From contig CBDCVV010000017.1 in assembly GCA_965223235.1 (NCBI GenBank), positions 1 through 64,000 on the forward strand: a stretch of DNA of 64,000 nucleotides, given 5' to 3'. Each line of letters opens with the position of its first letter. Within the stretch, counting starts at the first letter, position 1. Below are positions 32,270-41,274 of the stretch, piece by piece. The notes below the pieces were generated by a model, which did no database searches, was not told where the DNA came from, and was given only the letters and a program-made list of their open reading frames with translations. The DNA comes from UBA2589 sp965223235. Its GTDB lineage: Bacteria; Gemmatimonadota; Gemmatimonadetes; Longimicrobiales; Gaopeijiaceae. The translations under genes and the position numbers were made by a program.

Positions 32270-33020
32270 TCTCAACCTCGGCACCTCCGTCGGGTACGTT
32301 GCGCAGCTCGATCCTGCCACCGAGCGAGTCGACCACCTTACGCACGTGAGGGAGGCCAAGGCCGAGACCGTCTGGCGACGTCGAATAAAACGGATCGAAT
32401 GCTTTCGCGAACGCCTCTTCGGTGAAGCCGGGCCCCCGGTCACGCACCGTGACTACCGCTCGAGCATCCTCCTCCGCGACCGAGACGTCGACAGCCCCCC
32501 CGGCTCCGAACCGGGCTGCGTTGTGTAAGACCAGGTAGAGCGCGTCCGTGAAGGCCGGGCCGCTCAGCGAAGCGCGCACGGGTGTGGAAGCCACCTGCGT
32601 CCGGACCCCGACGTCGTGAGCGGCCGCGAAGTCTTGTGCAACAGACTGCACCAGCTCGGCGATATCGGTGCCCTCTCGACGGTCGTCGATCTCCTCAATG
32701 AAGAAGTCGAGGTCCTGCAACGCACCCAATGCACGGGACATCCGCTCACGGAGCTCCTCCGGAGGGGCATCTGCGGGGGCCTCCGAAAGAGGCGGACGCA
32801 CCGCATGGTTCAGATACGCGCTCACCCGACCGATCGCCTCACGCATGGCAGCCTCGCGCTCCGCGATGCGAACCTCCTGACCGGCGCTCCTCTCTCCTTC
32901 CGTGAGCCCAGCTCGCTTGCCCTCTTCCAAGCCCCCTGTTCGGCCACCGGAGCGACCGAGGGCGATCCCTACCCCGCATCCCACGAGGAAAGCAACCAAC
33001 CAAAACACGAAGTCGGGCAT
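32250..33020 (-). CDS. Sensor histidine kinase
   Basis: The product is about 256 aa. It has one N-terminal membrane segment (FVFWLVAFLVGCGVGIALG), a short coiled region, the H-box-like YLNHAVRPPL, an N-box (LYLVLHNAARFGAGGAV) and G-boxes (TVRDRGPGF, SPDGLGLGLPHVRKVVDSLG). There is no large sensor domain. The response regulator is not adjacent. The 3' end overlaps the 3' end of the DMT transporter gene by about 20 bp. Confidence 0.85.
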   Translation of the reverse strand: MPDFVFWLVAFLVGCGVGIALGRSGGRTGGLEEGKRAGLTEGERSAGQEVRIAEREAAMREAIGRVSAYLNHAVRPPLSEAPADAPPEELRERMSRALGALQDLDFFIEEIDDRREGTDIAELVQSVAQDFAAAHDVGVRTQVASTPVRASLSGPAFTDALYLVLHNAARFGAGGAVDVSVAEEDARAVVTVRDRGPGFTEEAFAKAFDPFYSTSPDGLGLGLPHVRKVVDSLGGRIELRNVPDGGAEVEISFPTS

Positions 33021-33144
33021 GGCAAACGGACACGGTTCGAGGGTGGTGGGCAGTGCGGGCCGAAACGTCGTCGGGGGGTCCAGGGGAGGCAACAGTGCGC
33101 CGTTGTTGCAACGTGCCCTTCGCCACCATAAGCTCGCTTCCGAG

Positions 33145-33606
33145 ATGGATACGCTCAGTGAGATTCAGGCACTCCTCGACGCCTCCGAGGACCGCGACAA
33201 CCCGTCGCCCGAAGCACTGGTCGACCTCCTACACGAGGTGCGGCGCATTGCGGTCATCGGAATGTCTCGCAATCCGGAGAAGGCCGCCCGCCGGGTACCA
33301 TCGTACCTAGCCGCACGAGGGTTCGACGTGGTCCCGGTGAATCCGCACGCGGAGCGGATGTTGGGACGCACCGTGTACCCGACACTGGAGGAAGTCCCCG
33401 GTGAGGTCGACCTGGTCGTCGTCTTCAGGCCATCAGAAGTCGCAGGGCCTTTCGTAACCGCCGCGAAGGAGCGACCGGAGAAGCCCGCGATCTGGCTCCA
33501 AACCGGCATTCGGTCCGATGAGGAGGCCCAGCGAGCCCGAGCGGACGGTTACTTCGTCGTTCAGGATCTCTGCATTTTCCGGGTGCACCGGAAGTTGGTC
33601 ACCTAG
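33145..33606 (+). CDS. CoA-binding domain protein (YccU type)
   Basis: The 153-aa product has a Rossmann CoA-binding fold: VRRIAVIGMSRNPEKAARRV, YLAARGFDVVPVNPHAERML and GEVDLVVVFRPSEVAGPFV, then AIWLQTGIRSDEEAQRARAD. This is the CoA_binding_2 family, small proteins of unclear function that bind CoA. It converges with the peroxiredoxin gene, overlapping by 4 bp. Confidence 0.92.
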   Translation: MDTLSEIQALLDASEDRDNPSPEALVDLLHEVRRIAVIGMSRNPEKAARRVPSYLAARGFDVVPVNPHAERMLGRTVYPTLEEVPGEVDLVVVFRPSEVAGPFVTAAKERPEKPAIWLQTGIRSDEEAQRARADGYFVVQDLCIFRVHRKLVT

Positions 33607-34076
33607 CCGCTCTCGCCGAGGCCACCGAGGTAGTCGGTCAGAGCCTCGATGTGCCCTTCCGCGTCGACACCCCGCCAAAGCTGCTCCACAGTGCCGGACT
33701 CATCGATGAGGAAGGTGCTCCGCTCGATACCCATGAGCGTGCGTCCATCCACGTCCCGCTCCCCCCAAACCCCGAACGCGTCCGAGACACGTCCGCCGAT
33801 GTCGGCGAGAAGGGGGAAGGAAACCCCGAGCTCACTGCGAAACGCACGGTGTGATGCGATGTCGTCCGCCGAAACACCGACAACGGCGGCGCCCAAGGCA
33901 TCGAAGCTCGGCAACGCCTCGGTAAAGTCACACGCCTGACGGGTGCAGACCGGTGTGAAGTCTTTCGGGTAGAAATACAAGACGACTTTCCGACCCCGGT
34001 ACGACGAGAGCGAGATCGGTCCGTTCGCATCGCAATCCAAAGTGAAATCCGGTGCGGAATCTCCTACTGAGATCAT
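33603..34076 (-). CDS. bcp: Peroxiredoxin (BCP/PrxQ type)
   Basis: The 157-aa product has the active-site segment YPKDFTPVCTRQACDFTE. The peroxidatic Cys follows the conserved TPVC motif, and a second Cys lies five residues later, as in atypical 2-Cys PrxQ enzymes. It reduces H2O2 and organic peroxides with thioredoxin. It starts 3 bp after the stop of the upstream V4R-like gene, so they are probably co-transcribed. Confidence 0.94.
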   Translation of the reverse strand: MISVGDSAPDFTLDCDANGPISLSSYRGRKVVLYFYPKDFTPVCTRQACDFTEALPSFDALGAAVVGVSADDIASHRAFRSELGVSFPLLADIGGRVSDAFGVWGERDVDGRTLMGIERSTFLIDESGTVEQLWRGVDAEGHIEALTDYLGGLGESG

Positions 34077-34079
34077 CTC

Positions 34080-34763
34080 TCAACTCTCCGACTCTTCTGG
34101 CGTTTCCTGTAGGTCCACCGACGGCGGCTCGACGACGATCTCGCCTTCCCAACGGCAAAGGTCATCGCCACGCCCCTGGCACAACGTGTGTGCGACACGG
34201 GGCTCTCCGCCCACGGTACGTTTGAGGATCTCCTCCGAGAAGCCCGAGAGGAGATGGCACGCATCGCCACCCGGATCGGACTCGATGAAGATCAGCGATC
34301 GTCCTTCGATCATGAACGGCTGCCGGCCAAAGCCCCCCACATTTCGCCCGAAGAGTTTCTTGAGCGTACGCCGCGCAAGGCGGCGTGCCCGCCGGAATCG
34401 GAAGCCTGTGGGGAGAATGCGCGTCCACGCCGGAGCCTTGGCCCCCGTCCCGAGCATCGCGCCCACTCGATGAAAGACTTGGGCACCGTCAGGGCGCCGG
34501 ATCACGAAGCGAAACAGACCGTGGATGTCCTGGTCGGTGAGCCGTACGCCTTTGCGCACATCTTCCCGGTGCGTGCGGATCTGCCGGTCGACGACATCGC
34601 TCAGCCCGAAACGTCGCGGGATCGTCTGGGTGGGATCCTCCGACTCTAAGATCTCGAGTGGAAGATCCATATCGCGCATCGCCTCGAGTAGTCTCAGGGC
34701 CACCACGGCCTGGACCCGGCGAGGGCCAGCAGGCGTCGACTCAGGGGTCGCGGGGGAACGCAA
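34080..34763 (-). CDS. Protein with V4R-like C-terminal domain
   Basis: The product is 227 aa. The C-terminal part (ACHLLSGFSEEILKRTVGGE, HTLCQGRGDDLCRW) resembles the 4-vinyl-reductase/heme-NO-binding-like fold with its spaced Cys residues. The N-terminal half is helical (VQAVVALRLLEAMRDMDLPL). V4R-like proteins bind small molecules or metals and often act in regulation. The role here is unknown. It precedes the peroxiredoxin gene by 3 bp. Confidence 0.6.
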   Translation of the reverse strand: MRSPATPESTPAGPRRVQAVVALRLLEAMRDMDLPLEILESEDPTQTIPRRFGLSDVVDRQIRTHREDVRKGVRLTDQDIHGLFRFVIRRPDGAQVFHRVGAMLGTGAKAPAWTRILPTGFRFRRARRLARRTLKKLFGRNVGGFGRQPFMIEGRSLIFIESDPGGDACHLLSGFSEEILKRTVGGEPRVAHTLCQGRGDDLCRWEGEIVVEPPSVDLQETPEESES

Positions 34764-35058
34764 TTCGCCTCGGATTCGTTAGGCGGCTACAGACGGGACA
34801 ATCTCAAGGCGTAGCGGCCCCGCGGCAACACGGACGTCGCACTTTCGTCAGCGTGCAGAGGAGGCGCACAAGACGAATTTCCAATTCGTACCAAAATGAG
34901 AGTGACACCTCGTCTCGCGCACCGTATATAGCGGGGTCGGCTTCACAGCCGATGCGACGGGGGAGTGTGAAGGTGCTTCCTGATGGCCTACCCTGGGGGG
35001 GCTGGTTCTTCGTGCCATCGAGACCCTTTGCCTCCCCCGTTGTTGTATCTTGTCGGGC
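34764..35058. other. Intergenic region before E1 alpha gene
   Basis: These 295 bp hold no gene I can support. They lie between the divergent V4R-like and E1 alpha genes and probably hold both promoters. A TTGCCT at 35029-35034 and a TGTATC-like box just before 35059 could be a promoter, with weak spacing. Confidence 0.4.
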
Positions 35059-36177
35059 ATGAAGCGCTATCCCGCTTTCGATCCGCCCGAGTACGTCGAA
35101 TGGGTTCCTGACCCTGACGTCGTCGCGGCGTTTGACGCCACGCTGTCGCGTGATGCGCGACGCAGAGCCATTCTCGATGCTCTGTCTCGCGACGATCATC
35201 TCGAGATCTACCGCGACCTGCTCACGACCCGCCTCCACGACATCGGCTTGAAGCGCTGGGTGCGAACTGGGGTGATCTCCAAGGCGTGGCTCGGTACGGG
35301 AGAGGAAGCTGTCACCGTCGGTACGGTGCGTGCCCTCGACACGGCAAGCGACGTAGTGAGTCCGATGATCCGCAACGCCGGCGCACTCCACATGATGGGT
35401 ATGCCGCTGTCGGACATGTTCCGGGGGTACCTCGCCACCTCCGACTCTCCATCTGAAGGACGCGACCTCCACATTGGAGACCTCGCAGAGGGGATCATCC
35501 AACCAATCAGTCACATGGGAACGAGTGTGACGATCGTCGCTGGTGTGGCTCTCTCCTTCCGGACAAGAGGCCAGGACCGGGTCGCCATGACGTGGGTCGG
35601 AGACGGAGCGACGAAGTGTGCGGCGTGCCACGAGGGGATCAACCTGGCCGCAGTCCAGAAACTTCCGGCGGTCTTCGTCATCCAGAACAACCAGGTCGCG
35701 CTAGGAACGAGAGCAACCGCACACGGGGCCGGGGACTTGCACGCCTGGCCGCAGATGTACGGGCTGGAGGGACTGGTCTGTGACGGCAACAACGTCTTGG
35801 ACGTGTACGCCACCACTCGGCTGGCGGTGGACGCTTGCCGAGCTGGTGAAGGCCCTGGGATGGTAGTGGCGGACACCTTCCGGATGGGCGGTCACGCGAC
35901 CCACGATGAGCGGGAAGCCCGGGAAACCTTCCCCCCAGAGCTCTTCGCCTACTGGGGCAAGCGCGACCCAATCGGGCTGTTCGAGGCATGGCTGATGGAG
36001 GGCGGCGTCCCCGCCGACACACTTTCGGACATCGAGACCGAGGTTACCGATGCGATGGATCGAGCGGCGGACGATGCGCTGGCGTCACGCGACCGGATTC
36101 CTCCACCCGAAGCGGCTCTCTACGATGGCTTCACGGAGGGAGACACCCTCCTTTCGTTGCGCCACCGCCCGATCTGA
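35059..36177 (+). CDS. Dehydrogenase E1 alpha subunit (PDH/acetoin type)
   Basis: The product is about 372 aa. The thiamine-diphosphate motif runs from TWVGDGATKCAACHEGIN to VFVIQNNQVA (GDG...NN). The N-terminal part (YRDLLTTRLHDIGLKRWVRT, GTGEEAVTVGTVRAL) and the later FRMGGHATHDEREARE segment match E1 alpha subunits of pyruvate or branched-chain oxoacid dehydrogenases. The beta subunit gene is not adjacent. ATG 35059 lies just after TTG 35050. Confidence 0.88.
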   Translation: MKRYPAFDPPEYVEWVPDPDVVAAFDATLSRDARRRAILDALSRDDHLEIYRDLLTTRLHDIGLKRWVRTGVISKAWLGTGEEAVTVGTVRALDTASDVVSPMIRNAGALHMMGMPLSDMFRGYLATSDSPSEGRDLHIGDLAEGIIQPISHMGTSVTIVAGVALSFRTRGQDRVAMTWVGDGATKCAACHEGINLAAVQKLPAVFVIQNNQVALGTRATAHGAGDLHAWPQMYGLEGLVCDGNNVLDVYATTRLAVDACRAGEGPGMVVADTFRMGGHATHDEREARETFPPELFAYWGKRDPIGLFEAWLMEGGVPADTLSDIETEVTDAMDRAADDALASRDRIPPPEAALYDGFTEGDTLLSLRHRPI

Positions 36178-36322
36178 GACGCCAGAGAGTTCGTCGGGGA
36201 ACAACCCGCGCGCATAAGCCGCGCGCCGACGCCTTGAACCGACCGGCCACTTGGGTCATCTTACCTTCCGAGTTTCGGTGAATCTTCGCCTGCACTCGGC
36301 TCCGACGCTGGGATCACGACCG

Positions 36323-36982
36323 ATGGTCAATTCGAATCCGGAGAGCGGGAGCCATCTGCTCGTGGATGCGAGACCCGAGCGCCCCCTCGACCAGGACGCG
36401 GTGCTCGAAGCCCTCAGCGACGAAGAGCTCGTCGCCGCCCACCTCGAGGGATCCAGCGGAGCCTTCCGCCACCTGTACGAGCGGTATCGGGATCGCCTGG
36501 TCCACTTCATCACCCGCAAGACGGGAGACGCGGACCGAGCTCAGGATCTGGTGCAAGAAGCCTTCATTCGAGTGACGCGACACCTCCACCGCTTCGATAC
36601 GTCGAAGAAGTTCTCGACGTGGGTGTACACGATCGCGGGGAATCTCTCCAAGAACGAACTACGAAATCGATCGCGTTCGCCCTTGGTGCTGTTCCAGCGA
36701 TTGGCAGCGAGTCGGGATGACGACAACCGCCCGATCCAGTTCGAGGACTACTCGATGCGTCCGGATGACTTGTACAGGAAGCGATACCTCCGCCGCCTGG
36801 TCGAAGACACCGTAATGACCCTACCGGAGCACCATCAACTCGTATTCCGTCTCCGTGAGATCGAGGGGAAGTCGTACGAGGAGATTTCTGAGATCACCGG
36901 CGTGAACCTCGGGACGGTCAAGAGTCGGCTACACCGCGCTCGGAACTCTTTCGCACAACGGATCGAGCCCTTCCTCAACTGA
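36323..36982 (+). CDS. ECF-like RNA polymerase sigma factor
   Basis: The product is about 219 aa. Region 2 (LYERYRDRLVHFITRKTGDA, AQDLVQEAFIRVTRHLHRFD, FSTWVYTIAGNLSKNELRNR) and region 4 (EHHQLVFRLREIEGKSYEEI, GVNLGTVKSRLHRARNSF) of ECF sigma factors are clear. ATG 36323 is chosen because the upstream extension looks non-coding. No anti-sigma gene is adjacent. The next gene is PspA-like and might belong to its regulon. Confidence 0.92.
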   Translation: MVNSNPESGSHLLVDARPERPLDQDAVLEALSDEELVAAHLEGSSGAFRHLYERYRDRLVHFITRKTGDADRAQDLVQEAFIRVTRHLHRFDTSKKFSTWVYTIAGNLSKNELRNRSRSPLVLFQRLAASRDDDNRPIQFEDYSMRPDDLYRKRYLRRLVEDTVMTLPEHHQLVFRLREIEGKSYEEISEITGVNLGTVKSRLHRARNSFAQRIEPFLN

Positions 36983-36993
36983 AGCCTCACCCC

Positions 36994-37011
36994 CACTCTC
37001 TTCGTAGAGTG
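36994..37011 (+). terminator. Hairpin after sigma factor gene
   Basis: CACTCT-6 nt-AGAGTG forms a 6-bp stem 12 bp after the sigma-factor stop. It has no T-tract, so it is a weak terminator candidate. Confidence 0.3.
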
Positions 37012-37071
37012 ATGGGCGAGCACCACCAGGTGACGCCCTAGTTCGCAGCTGACCCACTTCGGAGACGGGCG

Positions 37072-37752
37072 ATGTTCGAGGATCTGCGCGCTGCCTTCAA
37101 GGAAGCGTTGGACAACTTCAACAAGGAACTGAGTCGGGAGAACGTCTCACAGACGACCGACAAGCTCCTCGCGGGCATGAAGGGCGAGATCGTCGCCGAG
37201 AAGGCCCACGTTGCCGGTCTGGAAGAGCAGATCGAAAAGGCCGAAGCACAGATCGCTCGACTTGATTCGGAGGTCGAGACGGCGCGGCGCCGAGAAGAGA
37301 TGGCCCGAGAGATCGACGACGAAGAGACCGTGAAGTTGGCGGCGGAGTTCGCGACCAAAGCGGAAAGCCATCTCGTGGTGCTACGGAAGAAGCTGAGCGC
37401 GTTGAATGAAGAACTCGCTCTTCGGAAAGGCACGCTCGACGAGATGTACTCCCAGTTTCAGGATGCCCGTGAGAAGCGGGACTCCCTCACTGCGACGACG
37501 GGACGATCGGGGGCACGGGAGACTCTGTCGGCAGCGGGTGATCTCTTCGACGAGCTCGACCGGATGGCGGACAAGATCGAGGGCGTCGAGGCGAGGGCTG
37601 AGGCAGCCCAAGCGTTCGACGAGCTCGACCTCGATACTGGCTCGGAGTTCCGCGTCGACCTAGATGAACCCCCCGCGCAACCAGAGGAGCTGGATGTCGA
37701 CGCAGCCCTCGCCGAGTTGAAGCGACGGATGAAGGCGAACGACGACGGCTAG
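37072..37752 (+). CDS. PspA/IM30-like coiled-coil protein
   Basis: The 226-aa product is mostly a long amphipathic coiled coil (MFEDLRAAFKEALDNFNKEL, HVAGLEEQIEKAEAQIARLD, and so on), like PspA/Vipp1 envelope-stress proteins that coat damaged membranes. A C-terminal segment (DVDAALAELKRRMKA) is short and acidic. The PspA relationship is inferred from length and coil pattern. Confidence 0.6.
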   Translation: MFEDLRAAFKEALDNFNKELSRENVSQTTDKLLAGMKGEIVAEKAHVAGLEEQIEKAEAQIARLDSEVETARRREEMAREIDDEETVKLAAEFATKAESHLVVLRKKLSALNEELALRKGTLDEMYSQFQDAREKRDSLTATTGRSGARETLSAAGDLFDELDRMADKIEGVEARAEAAQAFDELDLDTGSEFRVDLDEPPAQPEELDVDAALAELKRRMKANDDG

Positions 37753-37777
37753 CGAGGCACCCGGCTCATCGGTCCTG

Positions 37778-37790
37778 GCCCCGAGGGGGC
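37778..37790 (+). terminator. Short GC hairpin followed by pyrimidine tract
   Basis: GCCCC-GAG-GGGGC, followed by TCTCTTCGTC, lies after the PspA-like gene and before the convergent gene at 37800. It could terminate transcription on the plus strand. Confidence 0.35.
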
Positions 37791-37799
37791 TCTCTTCGT

Positions 37800-38288
37800 C
37801 TAGCTCAGGTCGTTGCCGAGGTCGCGTAGAAAGAGCAGGCCGGCACACTCTCCGGCGAGGAAGAGGATGTCCTCACGGGTCGGTGCCGGCAGGAGTTCGG
37901 TCCGCTCGTCGCCGCCGTCGACCACAAGACACCAGAGAAGTCCGTCGGCGGCGCCTAAGAACACCACGAGCCCGAGCTCTTCTTGGTCGACGAGGGAAGG
38001 CCCTTCGTCGGGTGTGAAGCGTGGCACCCGCTCCACATCGACTGCGGTTCGTGCGGGGTCCGACGCCAGATCGAGCGCTACGAACGGCTGTGCTTCACGG
38101 AGCCCGTCCACCGAGATGGAGACGAGGATCCCGCGCTCGGCCTGCGCCAAATGGATGATGCGCCACAACGGGAGGGCAAAACGTGACCGCTCCCCATCCG
38201 TGCCCCAGAGTGTCATCGAGCCCCGGGGGAGATCGTTCGCGGGGTCTCGCTTGATGTACCGGGTCAAATCGATGATTTCGTCCGCCAT
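37800..38288 (-). CDS. Conserved hypothetical protein
   Basis: The product is about 162 aa from ATG 38288. It is a compact mixed alpha/beta protein (IIDLTRYIKRDPANDLPRGS, LPLWRIIHLAQAERGILVSI, GLVVFLGAADGLLWCLVVDG, DILFLAGECAGLLFLRDLG). No family is recognised and no membrane segment is certain. It is divergent from the small membrane protein at 38397. Confidence 0.6.
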   Translation of the reverse strand: MADEIIDLTRYIKRDPANDLPRGSMTLWGTDGERSRFALPLWRIIHLAQAERGILVSISVDGLREAQPFVALDLASDPARTAVDVERVPRFTPDEGPSLVDQEELGLVVFLGAADGLLWCLVVDGGDERTELLPAPTREDILFLAGECAGLLFLRDLGNDLS

Positions 38289-38396
38289 ACGCGCAATGGA
38301 ACAGGAAGAATCTGAGGGGTCAAACCGGTCGCTGGTCTGGTACTCCCCGGCGGCATCGGGTAACTTCTTGCCGCATGCGCTCAGCTGCGCGCGCCA

Positions 38397-38699
38397 GTGA
38401 CCACCACACTCAAGTCCGTCATGCAAAACTGGATCGGGATCGCAATCTGGATCGTCATGGGTGCCTCGATCGGCCTGGTGATGAGGGCGATCATTAGCCG
38501 CCCTGAGGAGCAACCCGGACACGCTCAGATCATCGCCGTCTTGGGTGCCTTTGCAGCGGTGATCGGTGGGATGCTCGGCGTTGGCACGTTCCACCTCTTC
38601 GAGCCGCTCGCTCTGAGCGTCGGAGGCATGGCGGGGGCCGCTCTCTTCGCGCTACTGATGACCTTCATCTATCGCTGGGGCCTGCGGACACTCATCTGA
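38397..38699 (+). CDS. Small three-helix membrane protein
   Basis: The product is 100 aa with three hydrophobic stretches (WIGIAIWIVMGASIGLVMRA, IIAVLGAFAAVIGGMLGVG, LSVGGMAGAALFALLMTFIY). It resembles GlsB/YeaQ-like transglycosylase-associated proteins (DUF-type, Gly-rich, three helices). The start is GTG 38397. It is followed after 11 bp by the peptidase gene. Confidence 0.65.
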   Translation: MTTTLKSVMQNWIGIAIWIVMGASIGLVMRAIISRPEEQPGHAQIIAVLGAFAAVIGGMLGVGTFHLFEPLALSVGGMAGAALFALLMTFIYRWGLRTLI

Positions 38700-38710
38700 C
38701 CGGGGACCCA

Positions 38711-40078
38711 ATGTCTGACCCGCTGAGTTTCGTCGAAGATCACCTCGGGCGGTTCAGAACCGAGCTGTACGACTTTCTCGAAATCCCGTCGATCTCGGCA
38801 AAATCCGAGCACGACGGCGACACACGGGCCACCGCAGCATGGCTGGCGGAACGTCTCGATGAGATCGGCCTGACGGTCGAGGTCGTGGAAACGCCCGGTC
38901 ACCCGATCGTGCTGGGCGAATGGCGGGAAGCGGGCCCAGACGCACCCACCGTGTTGATCTACGGACACTACGACGTGCAACCGCCCGAGCCTTTGGAGCT
39001 GTGGGAATCCCCTCCGTTCGAGGCGACCGAGCGCGATGGCCGGATCTACGCCCGAGGAGCAGCGGACGACAAAGGGCAGCTCTACATGCACGTAAAAGCG
39101 CTCGAGGCGCTCAAGGCGACGACGGGCGCGTTGCCGATCAACGTCGTCCTCCTCGCCGAGGGCGAAGAGGAAGTCGGATCGCCAAATCTCGTGCCCTTTG
39201 TGCAAGCGAACCGAGAGCGCCTGGCGTGTGACGTGGTGCTCATCTCCGACACCGGCATGTTCGCGGAGGGTGTTCCTTCGGTCGGATTCTCTCTTCGAGG
39301 TCTGGCCTACTTCGAGGTGCACGTTCGCGGAGCGAACAGCGATCTGCACTCAGGAGAGTATGGGGGCGCAGTCGCGAATCCGCTCAACGCCTTGAGCCAC
39401 ATTATCAGTTCTCTGCACGATGACGAGCGACGCATCGCGATCGACGGCTTCTATGATGATGTAGTGGATTGGGACGCCGAGACTCGAGCGACGATCGCCT
39501 CCCTTCCTCACTCCGACGAGGCGTTCGGGGGGGCGCTCGAGGTAGCTGAGCTCGCCGGAGAGACGGGCTTCAGCACGCTGGAGCGTCTCTGGATTCGTCC
39601 CACGTGCGACGTTTGCGGGATCCTCGGAGGATACACGGGCGAAGGAGCGAAGACCGTTCTCCCGAACCATGCGATGGCGAAGATTTCATTCCGCCTCGTG
39701 CCCGACCAAACGCCGGAGCGGATCAAGGAGCTCTTCGAGTCGCACGTGCGGCGCGTTACTCCTCCCGGAGTCGAGGTCGAGGTCGTGGAGCTCCACGGCG
39801 GTCGACCGTGGAGAGCCCGTGTCGACGGAGCGGCCTTCGAGGCGGCCGCAGCCGCGCTCCGAGAGGCGTTCGGGGGAGAAGCGGTGCCCATGGGAGGCGG
39901 GGGCTCGATCCCGATTGTGGTTGAGTTCGAGGAGATTCTAGACGCGACTGCCTTACTCGTCGGTTTCTCCTTGCCGGGGTGCAACCTGCACGCCCCCAAC
40001 GAATGGCTCTCAATCGAGAACTTCGAGAAAGGGATTGGCGCACTCGTCGTGCTCTACCAGAAGCTCGCGACCGCTTAG
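38711..40078 (+). CDS. M20-family dipeptidase
   Basis: The product is 455 aa. Metal ligands are in YGHYDVQ (His), GAADDKGQ (Asp) and LAEGEEEVGS (Glu-Glu), as in di-zinc M20 peptidases of the carnosinase/DapE-like group. It hydrolyses dipeptides or related amides in the cytosol. It stands alone downstream of the small membrane protein. Confidence 0.93.
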   Translation: MSDPLSFVEDHLGRFRTELYDFLEIPSISAKSEHDGDTRATAAWLAERLDEIGLTVEVVETPGHPIVLGEWREAGPDAPTVLIYGHYDVQPPEPLELWESPPFEATERDGRIYARGAADDKGQLYMHVKALEALKATTGALPINVVLLAEGEEEVGSPNLVPFVQANRERLACDVVLISDTGMFAEGVPSVGFSLRGLAYFEVHVRGANSDLHSGEYGGAVANPLNALSHIISSLHDDERRIAIDGFYDDVVDWDAETRATIASLPHSDEAFGGALEVAELAGETGFSTLERLWIRPTCDVCGILGGYTGEGAKTVLPNHAMAKISFRLVPDQTPERIKELFESHVRRVTPPGVEVEVVELHGGRPWRARVDGAAFEAAAAALREAFGGEAVPMGGGGSIPIVVEFEEILDATALLVGFSLPGCNLHAPNEWLSIENFEKGIGALVVLYQKLATA

Positions 40079-40108
40079 CCACCCACCTCCTAGACACCGC
40101 GCAATCTC

Positions 40109-40594
40109 CTAAGCAGCAGCCTTGGCTCGTCGTCGACTCACGACGGCTCCGGTGTGCGCGTGCTCGCCGATCCCGTCGATCACGGTCTCGAGGATCCTCT
40201 TGAACTGCGCGGCCATCACCGTCTTCCCCATCAGCCAGCCGGCGATTCCGAACTTCGGCTCAAAGGACATCGCGAACGTAACGCGACTGCGATCGACCCC
40301 CGCCGGCTCCACGACGATCCGACCGATCGCCGAGTGGAGAGGGAAGGCGCCCGGGTCGACGATCGTAACCTCATACTCTCGGCCTGGCTCATACGCCGTC
40401 ACCTCTTCCACAATTGCACTCCCGTCGTCGAAGTGGCAGGTGCGCTTGGCCCCCAAACCGGCGGACACCTCCGAGAGGAGGGGAGAGCGATCCACCCGTG
40501 GGTGATATCGGTACACGCCCCCAAAGTCGTCCACGATCTCCCAAGCTCGATCGGGCGTGACGTCGAGAATCTTCGTTACGGCTACCTGATGCAT
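40109..40594 (-). CDS. SRPBCC-family protein
   Basis: The 161-aa product has the START/SRPBCC helix-grip fold (KILDVTPDRAWEIVDDFGGV, YRYHPRVDRSPLLSE, IVVEPAGVDRSRVTFAMSFE). Such proteins bind or modify lipophilic ligands, sometimes as polyketide cyclases. AGGAG is 8 nt upstream. Upstream lies a 9-bp palindrome and then a TetR gene, so it is probably TetR-regulated. Confidence 0.85.
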   Translation of the reverse strand: MHQVAVTKILDVTPDRAWEIVDDFGGVYRYHPRVDRSPLLSEVSAGLGAKRTCHFDDGSAIVEEVTAYEPGREYEVTIVDPGAFPLHSAIGRIVVEPAGVDRSRVTFAMSFEPKFGIAGWLMGKTVMAAQFKRILETVIDGIGEHAHTGAVVSRRRAKAAA

Positions 40595-40622
40595 CGATCA
40601 ATCTCCTGATTAAGGAACAACA

Positions 40623-40644
40623 TTATGGACCATTCGGTCCATAA
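40623..40644. promoter_or_regulatory. TetR-type operator palindrome
   Basis: TTATGGACC-ATTC-GGTCCATAA is a perfect 9-bp inverted repeat 29 bp upstream of the SRPBCC gene and 18 bp past the TetR stop. The half-site GGTCC recurs in the TetR promoter (around 41264). It is a likely TetR operator. Confidence 0.65.
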
Positions 40645-40661
40645 CGAGGCAAATAAAACAG

Positions 40662-41240
40662 TCATGACAGGATCGCCCTGGCCGTCTCGACCGCATCGCG
40701 CGTCAGCTGCCCACCCGACTCCAACTTGCCGACCGTCGAGAGTCCCTGGCCCAACGTGGTGAAGAAGCGAGCCAACGCCTTCGGGTTGTGATGGCCAGAC
40801 AGTGCGCCGTCGCGCTGGGCACGCTCGAAGGCCTCCTCGAAGGCACCTTCGACCTCGGCAAGCATCGCCGTCAGCGACTGAGACACCCTAGCATCGGCCG
40901 CCCCGAACTCGGCGATCGAGTTCGCCATGAGACATCCCTTCGACCCGTCGCCCGCGTTGGCTTCAACCCAGGCATCGAGAACTTCGGTCACACCGTCGAG
41001 GCCGGCGCCCCTTCGTAGCATCTCGACCATCGGACGGAATCGTAGCTCGCGGTAGCGAGCCAGCGCCTCGGCGAAGAGCGCTTCCTTGTCGCCGAAGGTG
41101 TTGTAAAGGCTCTGGCGTCCAACTCCCATCCGCTCGCAAAGCTGTGACACTCCGGTCGCCTCGTATCCCTGCGACCAGAAGAGGTTCATCGCTTCATCAA
41201 GCGCTTCGGAACGGTCGAACTCACGTGGTCTTCCTGTCAT
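40662..41240 (-). CDS. TetR-family transcriptional regulator
   Basis: The 192-aa product has an N-terminal TetR helix-turn-helix (RSEALDEAMNLFWSQGYEAT, then GVSQLCERMGVGRQSLYNTF and GDKEALFAEALARY). The C-terminal ligand domain is of the AcrR/TetR_C_6 type. A TTGACA (41278-41273) with CTTATT 17 bp further and a GGTCC half-site between them form a likely self-regulated promoter. It probably represses the SRPBCC gene through 40623-40644. Confidence 0.93.
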   Translation of the reverse strand: MTGRPREFDRSEALDEAMNLFWSQGYEATGVSQLCERMGVGRQSLYNTFGDKEALFAEALARYRELRFRPMVEMLRRGAGLDGVTEVLDAWVEANAGDGSKGCLMANSIAEFGAADARVSQSLTAMLAEVEGAFEEAFERAQRDGALSGHHNPKALARFFTTLGQGLSTVGKLESGGQLTRDAVETARAILS

Positions 41241-41274
41241 GATGGAACCAATAAGTCACTTTTGGACCGATCTG

